This document shows positions 26,111 to 34,106 of a stretch of DNA of 64,000 bases, piece after piece. The DNA is from Sabulitectum sp964386635. Its GTDB lineage: Bacteria; Fermentibacterota; Fermentibacteria; Fermentibacterales; JCC-6. The position numbers were made by a program, and so were the translations under genes. The stretch covers positions 1 to 64,000 of the forward strand of contig CAYLRO010000012.1 of NCBI GenBank assembly GCA_964386635.1, written 5' to 3'. The first letter of the stretch is position 1; every line of letters begins with the position of its first letter. The notes under the pieces are model-generated. The model ran no database searches. It saw nothing but the letters and a program-made list of their open reading frames with translations, and had not been told where the DNA came from.

Positions 26111-26346
26111 TTATTTACCCCCTGGTTGTCTTTTCCCTGAACTGTATCGGTTTCATAAGTGATCAGCCCTTGAGCAAACTCGGCCATTGCAGCCTTTATC
26201 GCGTTTTGTTGAGTATCCTTCATTCCAGGAACAAGGCAGGGTGCTCCGTCGCGGAGAGCCCTTACCCGTTTGGACATGGCCAGAGCCAGTTGATACTGGT
26301 TGGTGGTTTTTGCAGCCAATTTCTCAACTTCTTCAAATGATTTCAT
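26107..26346 (-). CDS. rpoZ: RNA polymerase omega subunit
   Basis: Small subunit that helps assemble RNA polymerase, 79 aa from the ATG at 26344-26346. The omega fold is visible as FEEVEKLAAKTTNQYQLALAMSKRVRALRDG, where the N-Y-x-L-A-x-x-x-x-K-R-A/V-R pattern is typical. A longer in-frame start at 26409 was rejected because GGAGG lies exactly 8 nt before the inner ATG. The stop overlaps the parvulin start (ATGA). The acidic/polar tail after residue 45 is variable in the family. Confidence 0.85.
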   Translation of the reverse strand: MKSFEEVEKLAAKTTNQYQLALAMSKRVRALRDGAPCLVPGMKDTQQNAIKAAMAEFAQGLITYETDTVQGKDNQGVNK

Positions 26347-26405
26347 ATACTGAGCCTCCATTGCCGGCGTTTGGACTTGTTTCGGAAAATAGTGACGCGA
26401 AATAT

Positions 26406-26453
26406 ACAAAAAGATACCCCGGATGAGGATGCTTGTTCCTCGTCCGGGGTATC
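26406..26453 (-). terminator. Strong terminator with a 17-bp stem
   Basis: GATACCCCGGATGAGGA (26413-26429) pairs with 26437-26453 apart from one wobble, with a 7-nt loop. On the minus strand a run of TTTTTGT follows. It ends the transcript of the 320-aa gene and isolates rpoZ. Confidence 0.92.
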
Positions 26454-26468
26454 AGTGAAGGTATTACT

Positions 26469-27431
26469 TTATTCTACTTCTTCGTCAGCAGGGTCACCGG
26501 AGTGGTATTCCATGAGCATTTCCCACTTTGGCGGATCCACCAGGTCAACCTCTCTGAGTTCAGTTTTCACATAACCCAGTTCGGTCAGATCCCACATTCT
26601 CACAACAGCGATATTGTCATTGTCACCTGCAATGGCTCCCTCGGCTCTGCTGGGGAAAGTGAGAGGCTGCTGATATCTGACCTCTACCCTTGAGGCTTCC
26701 GGGTCGGATGTTGTATAAGCAACAAAGACCCATGTCTGAAGGTTGAGAGAGTCGCCTCGTGCACGGCCTCTGGCTTCCGGATTCTCCCAGAAGGTAAGAA
26801 GAGTGTCCTCCATGATCTCAAAGACGTATTCGCCACCCAGGGGGTCGGAAAGCTCGAAAACGTTAATCTCGAGGTTCTCAACATCTGTTGGCTTTATAAG
26901 CGCAGGGTACCTTCCGGCAAGGTATGAAGCCTGCTCTTCACTGACTCTGATAAGAGCCGATCTGGAAACCTCGACACGCTTGTTATCTGCGTATTCCTGG
27001 AAGGGAATCCGTGTGAAAGTTTCCAGCCAGTCTGCTTCCATGAAAAGGGAGTCGGGGTAGTCTTTGTCTATAAGACCGCCGACAACGCCCCCGTGTCTGT
27101 CATGATTCGGGCATGAGATGGCGAACTGGGTACCCAGTGCCAGTTTTGGATCGTAATGATAAGCCGAGTCAGGAAAGCCTGCTGCCCTGAGAGATGGACA
27201 AACTGACATTGTGTCTGCGAAATTTCCGTAAACAAGAAGCGAATCCAGTGTAGGTGCAGGAGAACCATTGTATTCGTACATGTGCTCGACATTTGATTCA
27301 GCAAGGGTGAACATCTGAACTCTGCAGTTCTCGCGAGGAACTCTGTACATTTCTACCCGCTGGTGAATCCTGAAGATGAGCAATGCGGCAAGGAGCACAA
27401 TCAGCACTCTCACAAGAACCTTTGAACCCAT
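26469..27431 (-). CDS. Membrane-anchored protein with a pseudopilin-like cysteine segment, unknown function
   Basis: This 320-aa protein has one N-terminal transmembrane helix (residues 6-22) and a large exported domain. After a helical stretch it has the pattern LDSLLVYGNF ... CPS ... GFPDSAYHYDP ... FAISCPNHDRHG (about residues 62-113). This recalls the CP-x-YxYD-x-CPNHG segment of many pseudopilins and prepilin-like proteins, but there is no prepilin cleavage site. The C-terminal 200 residues are acidic and beta-rich (FEIMEDTLLTFWE, VRYQQPLTF). It has its own promoter and terminator. Not assigned to a family. Confidence 0.65.
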   Translation of the reverse strand: MGSKVLVRVLIVLLAALLIFRIHQRVEMYRVPRENCRVQMFTLAESNVEHMYEYNGSPAPTLDSLLVYGNFADTMSVCPSLRAAGFPDSAYHYDPKLALGTQFAISCPNHDRHGGVVGGLIDKDYPDSLFMEADWLETFTRIPFQEYADNKRVEVSRSALIRVSEEQASYLAGRYPALIKPTDVENLEINVFELSDPLGGEYVFEIMEDTLLTFWENPEARGRARGDSLNLQTWVFVAYTTSDPEASRVEVRYQQPLTFPSRAEGAIAGDNDNIAVVRMWDLTELGYVKTELREVDLVDPPKWEMLMEYHSGDPADEEVE

Positions 27432-27492
27432 TTAAACCCCTCCGAAAGGTATTTAATGTTATTACATTTGTTTTTCCAAAAGCTGTCCACGT

Positions 27493-27522
27493 AATTTACG
27501 ACTGACCATCTAACAGTGTCAA
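27493..27522 (-). promoter_or_regulatory. Promoter upstream of the 320-aa membrane protein
   Basis: Minus-strand TTGACA (27517-27522) and TAAATT (27493-27498) are 18 nt apart. The -35 box overlaps the TGA stop of the ybbR-like gene. The implied leader is about 55 nt and contains the GGAGGGG ribosome site. Confidence 0.5.
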
Positions 27523-28199
27523 TAAGCTCCGGGACTGAACACTCTGCCACCAAATGGAATTTCCGGTACAAAAACAGAAACCATCACAGAGTCCTCCGAG
27601 TATGCAACCATACCGGCAGGCAAAGCAAGTGATGCTGAGTGAGGCTCTATTCCCGGGAATACGCTATCCGTCCGGATACTGTCCATAAGGGATACAACTG
27701 ATGCTGGACCACTGACGCTTACTCTGGCAGGATCAACATTTACATGCCTGAATCTCGCAGGTATGCCATCACTGAAAACCGGGGCTACAGGAAGATTTCT
27801 TGTTATAACAGTATCCACTCTGATGGATATCTGTTCCGGAAGTACCTGTGAAAGTTCAATCTGTGCTTCCGGCTCAAGCGAAGGAGAAGTAAGAAGGATA
27901 TTGGAAACAAGGGGAAGCTTGCCTCCTTCCAATGGCACAAACTCCCTTGATATACCGGAAATTCTGTTGCCGATCTGAAAACTCAGCATCCTCCAGCCAC
28001 TGCCTGTGTATCTCACAGTAGCTGAATCTGCTGAGGTGCTCAGAATCATGTACTCCTCCGGTATGTTCACTGAAACAGGCAATCTGTATTCAACCGGGAA
28101 CATCTCCTGATCAATGGCGGAGATCCATATCAGTATACCCAGCAATACTGCTATAAAAATCCTGCTCGCTCGCTCAATTCCAGTAAGATCAGCTTTCAT
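27519..28199 (-). CDS. YbbR/CdaR-like domain protein
   Basis: Membrane-anchored extracytoplasmic protein, 226 aa, with an N-terminal transmembrane helix (residues 13-30) and YbbR-type beta repeats. The clearest is LPEQISIRVDTVITRNLPV ... VDPARVSVSGPASVVSLMDSI (about residues 120-175). In Firmicutes such proteins (CdaR) regulate the diadenylate cyclase CdaA encoded next to them; here no cyclase gene adjoins, so it may have another partner. It overlaps the DUF3467 gene by 11 nt. Confident in the domain, not in the role. Confidence 0.75.
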   Translation of the reverse strand: MKADLTGIERASRIFIAVLLGILIWISAIDQEMFPVEYRLPVSVNIPEEYMILSTSADSATVRYTGSGWRMLSFQIGNRISGISREFVPLEGGKLPLVSNILLTSPSLEPEAQIELSQVLPEQISIRVDTVITRNLPVAPVFSDGIPARFRHVNVDPARVSVSGPASVVSLMDSIRTDSVFPGIEPHSASLALPAGMVAYSEDSVMVSVFVPEIPFGGRVFSPGAY

Positions 28200-28497
28200 T
28201 GCCCGGCGTGATGAATCCGATGGCGTTCTGATCTCTGTTATCTGTAAGCTTGCCGTTCTTTTCCTCGAAGGTCTTTACCTGTTGAGTCAGCTGATGGGCA
28301 AATGCCTTTGCCGCGTGAGGAGACATGATAACTCTGGATTTGAGATTTGCTGCTGTGGAACCTGGCATTATTCTGGCAAAATCCAGCACGAATTCTGCAC
28401 GGGAAAAGGCCACCAGCACCATATTGCTGTAAGTCCCGTCAACTTCTTCAGGCTTTACATTGATCCGTGGTTTCTGTTTCATTACTTCCTTTTCCAT
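28189..28497 (-). CDS. DUF3467-family protein
   Basis: Small soluble protein of 102 aa matching the DUF3467 pattern: YSNMVLVAFSRAEFVLDFARIMPG, then RVIMSPHAAKAFAHQLTQQVKTFEEKNGKL. The family is widespread, of unknown function, and has no signal peptide. It leads a two-gene unit with the YbbR-like gene (11-nt overlap). The start ATG at 28497 has GGAAAAGG-like purines upstream; a second ATG five codons later is possible. Confidence 0.75.
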   Translation of the reverse strand: MEKEVMKQKPRINVKPEEVDGTYSNMVLVAFSRAEFVLDFARIMPGSTAANLKSRVIMSPHAAKAFAHQLTQQVKTFEEKNGKLTDNRDQNAIGFITPGNES

Positions 28498-28664
28498 CCT
28501 GTTTTAGAACACACTCCCTTTAATATGAGTTACTATAAAGCAATACACAAGCAATCCGGTTCTGAACCTCTATTCTGCCTGGAGTGCCGACCTGCTTATT
28601 TTTCGTTATTCTTATTGAATACAGAGGATGAGATCGCAATTTGGCTTGATGACTGGAGGCGATA

Positions 28665-29660
28665 TTGATACCTGAAAGAAACTCGGCAGCTCTTCTCGAT
28701 CTCTTTAAGGGTAAAAAGATACTTGTATCAGGGGATCTGGTTCTGGATCATTACCTTGAGGGAAAGGTTTCAAGGATTTCTCCGGAAGCTCCTGTTCCTG
28801 TAGTTTCGCTGGGAGACAATTCGGAGAGGTGGATACCAGGGGGAGCTGCAAATGTAGCATTGAATGTAGTCTCTCTTGGAGGAACGCCCTGTATGTCAGG
28901 TGTTGTTGGAAACGACACTAATGGAAAGCTTCTTCTTGCCCTGCTTGCAGATGCAGGAGTGGATGTGTCTGCAGTTGTCACAGACCCGGCCAGACCCACA
29001 ACCGTTAAAACCAGGATAATGGGGAGAAACCAGCAGCTGATGAGAGTGGACAGGGAAAAAACAACCCCGCTTGACCCTGAAGTTGACCTGAGGCTGAGAT
29101 CTGTTCTGGAGAAGGCTGTCCGGGAATCTGATTCTGTGATAATGGAGGATTACAACAAGGGAGTTCTTTCTTCAGGATTGATCCACCACATAATCCGTCT
29201 TGCATCTTCTGCAGGAGTGCCGGTTTCCGTTGATCCCAAGGTAATGAATTTCTGGGAATACAAGGGAGCATCACTCTTTAAACCCAACCGTCACGAAGCC
29301 GGGACAGCCCTGGGTACTTCAATAGAAACTGTAGAGCAGGCATTTACTGCTGCTGAGAAGATCAGGGAACAGCTGTCAGCAGGTGCTGTGCTTCTAACTC
29401 TCGGTTCGAAGGGATCTGTACTGGTTCAGGGTGAATCAGAGGAGTTATTTCATATACCCACCGTTGCAAGGCATGTTTTCGATGTGTCCGGAGCAGGAGA
29501 TTCGGTGATTGCTGTAATGGGCCTGGCTGTCTGCTGTGATATGAGCATGCATGATGCGGCCAGACTGGCTAATCTTGCTGCTGCTGCAGTTTGTGCCGAG
29601 CCAGGTGTTTATGCAGTGAAACCGTCAGACATTGTCCGGGAGGCCAGCAGATTTGAGTGA
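28665..29660 (+). CDS. hldA: D-glycero-beta-D-manno-heptose-7-phosphate kinase (HldE domain I)
   Basis: PfkB-fold kinase that phosphorylates heptose 7-phosphate at C1 for LPS inner-core synthesis, 331 aa. Family marks are SGDLVLDHYLEGKVSRISPEAP, GGAANVALNVVSLGG near residues 60-74, MGRNQQLMRVDRE and the catalytic-base motif DVSGAGDSVIA near residue 275. In many bacteria this is the N-terminal half of bifunctional HldE; here it is a separate gene. The TTG start has GGAGG 5 nt upstream. It overlaps hldC by 8 nt, and the pair is followed by a glycosyltransferase. Confidence 0.92.
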   Translation: MIPERNSAALLDLFKGKKILVSGDLVLDHYLEGKVSRISPEAPVPVVSLGDNSERWIPGGAANVALNVVSLGGTPCMSGVVGNDTNGKLLLALLADAGVDVSAVVTDPARPTTVKTRIMGRNQQLMRVDREKTTPLDPEVDLRLRSVLEKAVRESDSVIMEDYNKGVLSSGLIHHIIRLASSAGVPVSVDPKVMNFWEYKGASLFKPNRHEAGTALGTSIETVEQAFTAAEKIREQLSAGAVLLTLGSKGSVLVQGESEELFHIPTVARHVFDVSGAGDSVIAVMGLAVCCDMSMHDAARLANLAAAAVCAEPGVYAVKPSDIVREASRFE

Positions 29661-30132
29661 GGTGAAAAGAGCTCCTGTAATGACTGCCTGCGAGGCCGTT
29701 AAATTCCTCGAACAACGCAGGGCTCCATGGTACACAGTGGTTTTTACCAACGGATGCTTTGACCTTCTTCATCCTGGACACCTGGAGATTCTTGAGAAGT
29801 CCAGGGCAATGGGAGACCTGCTGGTGGTCGGGGTGAATACTGACGAATCCGTGAAAAGGCTGAAAGGCCCATCACGACCTGTACAGAGTCTTGACAGCAG
29901 AGTTGCAGTTCTTTCCGCCATCCGTTTTGTTGACTGTGTTGTACCATTTTCCGAGGATACACCTGAGGAACTGATCTCTGTCCTACTTCCGGATGTTCTT
30001 GTAAAAGGAGGAGATTACACTGTCGATACCGTTGTGGGAGCTGAGACCGTACTGAGAATGGGCGGCAGAGTGGAGATTGTTCCAGTTCTGAAGGGTTATT
30101 CCACAACAGCTCTTCTGAAAGATCTGACTTAG
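29653..30132 (+). CDS. hldC: Heptose-1-phosphate adenylyltransferase (HldE domain II)
   Basis: Nucleotidyltransferase that activates heptose 1-phosphate with ATP for LPS core synthesis, about 159 aa. The signature TNGCFDLLHPGHLEILEKS (HxGH nucleotide site) and VGVNTDESVKRLKGPSRPV are complete, and the closing VKGGDYTVDTVVG and GYSTTALL segments are present. The start is taken as TTG 29653, nine nt after GGGAGG and overlapping the hldA stop; a longer frame begins at 29632. It overlaps the next gene by 1 nt (TAGTG). Confidence 0.92.
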   Translation: MSEVKRAPVMTACEAVKFLEQRRAPWYTVVFTNGCFDLLHPGHLEILEKSRAMGDLLVVGVNTDESVKRLKGPSRPVQSLDSRVAVLSAIRFVDCVVPFSEDTPEELISVLLPDVLVKGGDYTVDTVVGAETVLRMGGRVEIVPVLKGYSTTALLKDLT

Positions 30133-31691
30133 TGTCGGGAAAAGATGTTTTTTCTGTTCTTCTGGGATTTACCCTGTTATGGATCGCTGTCTCTGTTCCA
30201 ATACTGTCATCTCCCCTTGGTCACTATCCGGTAATTGACGCATCCTGGCATTATCTGTGGGCAGATGAAGCCGCCTCCGGCAACACTTTTGTTTATGCAC
30301 CCTATTTCAGGGCTCCCCTTTACCCGCTGATTCTCAGCCTGGTTTTCAGACTGACAGGCAGTTCAATAACCGCAGGGGCCATTCTAAGTTATCTCTTCAG
30401 TCTTTTCACTGTTCATCTGGTGCAAAGAATGGTGTATGCATCAGCCGGCAGGCGAGCCTCCATTCTTGCAGCCTGCGCTGTTGGATTGAATGGAGCATTC
30501 CTTTTCTACAGTTCCTCTCTTCTTATAACTCCCATGTATGTATTTCTGCTGATCCTTTCGTTTTTCCTGTTTCAGAAGGAAAAACCATCTCCTCTGGGCT
30601 GGTTTGTGTTAGGCCTGGCTGTTGTAACAAGGCCGTCTGCTATTCTTCTTCTGCCTGTTTCTTTCATCCTCTACAGACAACTCTGGAGAAGCAGCTGGCT
30701 GTTTTTGCTGCCGGTTGTATTTATCTGGACGGTGAACTGGACCCAGGGTGATGCAGGCAACATTGTTTCCAGTCAGGGCGGTATCAATCTGTACATAGGC
30801 AGTGGTCCTGAGGCAGACGGGTATACCTCTTTTGCACCTGCTGCAGAGGGTAGATGGGCACCGGAGGATGATCTGCCGTATGTGGATAATGTCTGGGCAG
30901 CAGGAAATGCGGTTTTCAATGGAGATTTTTCACCATCTGAGATATCCCGGCTCTGGATTCACCGCACTCTTGAGTATGTGTGGAGTGAGCCGGGCAATTC
31001 AACAAAGCTTCTGCTGAGAAAATTACTGTATCTTGTATCTCCGGTTGCAATTCCCAGCAACTACGACATTTACTATTACACATCCTATTCACCATTGCTG
31101 GTGCCTCTGGCAGGATCTCCCGGGATACCTGTATCCGGTCTTATCCTGTGGTTTCTGTTGCCGGGAGCACTGGCAGCAGGTTCTTTTGATAAAAGGGAGA
31201 AGGGGCCTTTTCTGTGGGCAGCGGTCCTTGCCTGTGGCGTGCTGCCGTTTTTCGTCACAGCCAGATTCGTACTGCCTGTAATGCCCTTTATGGTTATATT
31301 ACTGGCCCCGAGATTCATGAGACAGCCGGGTAAGTCTCTTGTCCTTGCACCATTGGGTGTTCTGGCAGGATTGAGTCTGGCGCTGCTTACTTCCTCAACG
31401 GTAAGATCCGGGGGGGTCAATATGGCCTTCCATGACGGAGTTGCCCACTGTCAGCAGGATCTTGTGGAGAGGGGAGAGTATCTTCTCCTGATGGCAGTGG
31501 AAGTTGCCATGGATAGAGAGGACGGTATCGATCTTAATGGAACAGATGCTCTGTACAACCTCGGGATCATTGCCTTCAGAAGGTTGGACTTCCAGTCTGC
31601 AGAGGAGTACTGGAGGATGGCTCTGGAAAGAGATCCGGGGAATATTCAGGCTGGAGAAGCCCTGCAGGGGTTGACTGGTCAATCTCTTTAA
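30132..31691 (+). CDS. GT39/PMT-type membrane glycosyltransferase with TPR tail
   Basis: Polytopic membrane protein, 519 aa, resembling the ArnT/PMT superfamily that uses polyprenyl-phosphate sugars. It has about 10-11 hydrophobic helices. The first periplasmic loop carries the acidic/His region IDASWHYLWADEA followed by YFRAPLYPLIL, matching the family's catalytic loop. The last 70 residues (ALYNLGIIAFRRLDFQSAEEYWRMAL) form a TPR motif on the far side of the membrane. It is coupled to hldC by TAGTG, so the acceptor is probably LPS core or another surface glycan. Confidence 0.78.
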   Translation: MSGKDVFSVLLGFTLLWIAVSVPILSSPLGHYPVIDASWHYLWADEAASGNTFVYAPYFRAPLYPLILSLVFRLTGSSITAGAILSYLFSLFTVHLVQRMVYASAGRRASILAACAVGLNGAFLFYSSSLLITPMYVFLLILSFFLFQKEKPSPLGWFVLGLAVVTRPSAILLLPVSFILYRQLWRSSWLFLLPVVFIWTVNWTQGDAGNIVSSQGGINLYIGSGPEADGYTSFAPAAEGRWAPEDDLPYVDNVWAAGNAVFNGDFSPSEISRLWIHRTLEYVWSEPGNSTKLLLRKLLYLVSPVAIPSNYDIYYYTSYSPLLVPLAGSPGIPVSGLILWFLLPGALAAGSFDKREKGPFLWAAVLACGVLPFFVTARFVLPVMPFMVILLAPRFMRQPGKSLVLAPLGVLAGLSLALLTSSTVRSGGVNMAFHDGVAHCQQDLVERGEYLLLMAVEVAMDREDGIDLNGTDALYNLGIIAFRRLDFQSAEEYWRMALERDPGNIQAGEALQGLTGQSL

Positions 31692-31752
31692 GCAATAAAC
31701 GCCGTTAATAAAGAAGTACATATAAAGAGTCACCAAGCTCGTGGAGGGTGTT

Positions 31753-33843
31753 TTGAATCTCAATTTTCTATTCGTATACTTTGCTCCAATTGTCGCTCTG
31801 GGAACCGGTATCGCCGCCTGGCTTATCTACAATTCCGTAAAGAAGAAGCCGGCAGGCACCGAAAAAATGAGTCGCCTTGCTTCAATGATACATTCCGGAG
31901 CCATGACCTACCTGAAAACCCAGTACAGAATACTGGCGCTTTTTGTGGTACTTGTTGCAATACTTCTTTTCTTCGGAGTCAACAGAGCCACATCAGTTGC
32001 ATTTATTGCAGGAGCTCTATGCAGCATGATCGCCGGTCTGGCCGGTATGAGTGCTGCTACAATGGGCAACGTCCGAACAACCAATGCAGCAAGAACAAGT
32101 CTTTCTCAGGCTCTTTCCGCAGCTTTCGGCAGTGGCAGTGTCATGGGATTCGCAGTGGCATCACTGGGGCTTCTTGGTGTTTCTGCTTTTTATCTTGTCT
32201 TTCAGGAGGTTGAAACTGTACGCAGTTTTGTTCAGAGTTTCCTGGGAATGGATGCCCTGTCCCTTGAGAGTATTGCGGGATTCGGTATGGGGGCAAGCAG
32301 CATAGCCCTTTTTGCCAGAGTCGGTGGAGGAATATTCACAAAAAGTGCCGATGTAGGCGCGGACCTGGTAGGCAAGGTGGAGGCTGGTATTCCAGAGGAT
32401 GATCCCAGGAATCCGGCAGTTATTGCAGACAATGTCGGAGACAATGTGGGTGATGTAGCCGGTATGGGTGCAGATCTCTTCGAATCATTTGTCGGCTGCA
32501 TCATTGCAGCAATGGTTCTTGCATTCGGTATGGATACTGCAGGGATTTCATCCATTTTCTCAGGAGGCAGCCTGCCTGGAGAAATGGAGCATTCAGGCAG
32601 AACATCACTTATTGCATTGCCGCTGGTTCTCGCCGCCCTTGGCACGCTTGCCAGCCTTGTGGGTGCTCTCTACGTCAAACTCTTCAAAAAGGGATCACCT
32701 GATCAGGTGTTGAGAAACGGAACATTTGTCAGTGCCGGTCTTGCCATGGTGTCTGCTTTCTGGATGGTCAAACTTCTGAACATGAACCTGGGTGTTTTCT
32801 GGGCGATTGCCGCAGGTGTCATTGCAGGAACAGCCATAGGCCTTATTACAGAATACTACACCAGCCGTGGACCTGTTAAGAAAATCGCCCGTTCTACCAG
32901 TACAGGCCCTGCTACTACCATTATCGAGGGAATCGCTGTAGGAATGGAATCCACTGTTGCTCCGATTCTTCTCATAGCGGCAGCTATCCTGGTGAGTTAC
33001 AACTTTGCCGGTCTCTACGGTATTGCCCTGGCTGCCCTGGGCATGCTGATGAATGTGGGAATGACAATGTCAGTTGATGCATACGGACCTGTGGCTGACA
33101 ATGCCGGAGGTATAGCAGAAATGGCAGGGCTCCCTGCTGAAGTAAGAGAACGAACAGATAAACTCGATGCTCTGGGTAACACCACAGCTGCAATGGGCAA
33201 GGGTTTTGCCATTGGTTCAGCGGCTCTTACATCCCTGGCTCTCTTCTCTGCGTATGCGGAGGTGTCGGATCTTTCATCAATAGACATACTGAAACCTCAT
33301 GTTGTAGCCGGTCTTCTTGTAGGCGGGCTTCTTCCGTTTATCTTTGCTTCCATTACCCTGAGAGCAGTGGGAAAGACTGCCATGAAAATGGTGGAAGAGG
33401 TCAGATGGCAGTTTCACAACATCAAGGGTCTTATGGAGGGTGAAGCGGAACCGAAGACTGAGAAATGCATAGATATCGCAACAAGAGGAGCTCTCAGAGA
33501 GATGATCCTGCCTGGTCTCATGGCGATTGCTGTTCCAGTTCTGGTCTACTTCGGTTTTGGCGTAAACGGGGCAGAGACTCTGGGGGGCCTTCTTGCAGGA
33601 TCAATAGTGACAGGTGTTCTTCTGGCTATTTTCATGTCCAACAGCGGCGGTGCATGGGATAACGCAAAAAAATACATTGAAGAGGGGAATATGGGCGGTA
33701 AGGGTTCACCTTCCCATGCTGCAGCGGTAATTGGTGATACAGTAGGCGATCCGTTCAAGGACACCAGCGGTCCTGCACTTAATATTCTGATTAAACTCAT
33801 GACAGTAGTCGCCCTTGTTCTCGCACAGGTTCAGGTGGGCTGA
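31753..33843 (+). CDS. hppA: Membrane-bound ion-pumping pyrophosphatase, K+-dependent type
   Basis: Integral membrane enzyme coupling pyrophosphate hydrolysis to H+ and/or Na+ transport, 696 aa with about 16 helices. The PPi-binding signature DVGADLVGKVEAGIPEDDPRN begins near residue 200, followed by ADNVGDNVGDVAGMGADLFE, and the C-terminal GDTVGDPFKDTSGPALN is intact. At the K+-dependence position the motif reads GNTTAA (Ala479) rather than GNTTKA, which in this family marks the K+-requiring class. Ion specificity is not decided here. TTG at 31753 is preferred over GTG 31741 because GGAGGG lies between them. Confidence 0.94.
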   Translation: MNLNFLFVYFAPIVALGTGIAAWLIYNSVKKKPAGTEKMSRLASMIHSGAMTYLKTQYRILALFVVLVAILLFFGVNRATSVAFIAGALCSMIAGLAGMSAATMGNVRTTNAARTSLSQALSAAFGSGSVMGFAVASLGLLGVSAFYLVFQEVETVRSFVQSFLGMDALSLESIAGFGMGASSIALFARVGGGIFTKSADVGADLVGKVEAGIPEDDPRNPAVIADNVGDNVGDVAGMGADLFESFVGCIIAAMVLAFGMDTAGISSIFSGGSLPGEMEHSGRTSLIALPLVLAALGTLASLVGALYVKLFKKGSPDQVLRNGTFVSAGLAMVSAFWMVKLLNMNLGVFWAIAAGVIAGTAIGLITEYYTSRGPVKKIARSTSTGPATTIIEGIAVGMESTVAPILLIAAAILVSYNFAGLYGIALAALGMLMNVGMTMSVDAYGPVADNAGGIAEMAGLPAEVRERTDKLDALGNTTAAMGKGFAIGSAALTSLALFSAYAEVSDLSSIDILKPHVVAGLLVGGLLPFIFASITLRAVGKTAMKMVEEVRWQFHNIKGLMEGEAEPKTEKCIDIATRGALREMILPGLMAIAVPVLVYFGFGVNGAETLGGLLAGSIVTGVLLAIFMSNSGGAWDNAKKYIEEGNMGGKGSPSHAAAVIGDTVGDPFKDTSGPALNILIKLMTVVALVLAQVQVG

Positions 33844-33863
33844 GCACTGAGAAAGGAAATAGA

Positions 33864-34106
33864 ATGACTGACACTCTTGTTCTTAACGAAGAAAACGTAA
33901 GGGCAAAACTCGAGGAAGTTCGTCCAATGCTTCAGGCAGACGGCGGAGACATCGAGTTCGTGGCACTTAAAGACAAAGTAGTTCAGGTAAGGCTTCAGGG
34001 TTCATGTGCCGGGTGCGCATTTGCCACAATGACTCTCCAGTTCGGAGTAGAGAAAACACTCAAGAAGTACTTCCCGGATATGGAGCGTGTTGAGAACCTC
34101 CAGTAA
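33864..34106 (+). CDS. NifU C-terminal-domain-like Fe-S scaffold
   Basis: Small 80-aa protein consisting of the NifU/NfuA Fe-S domain alone: VRPMLQADGGDIEFVAL, then the cluster cysteines in GSCAGCAFA (C48, C51), then TLQFGVEKTLKKYFPDM. It would hold a transient [4Fe-4S] cluster in the cytoplasm for delivery to apoproteins, such as the many Fe-S enzymes in this window. It starts at ATG behind GAAAGGAAATAG and overlaps the rsmB frame by 20 nt. Confidence 0.9.
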   Translation: MTDTLVLNEENVRAKLEEVRPMLQADGGDIEFVALKDKVVQVRLQGSCAGCAFATMTLQFGVEKTLKKYFPDMERVENLQ

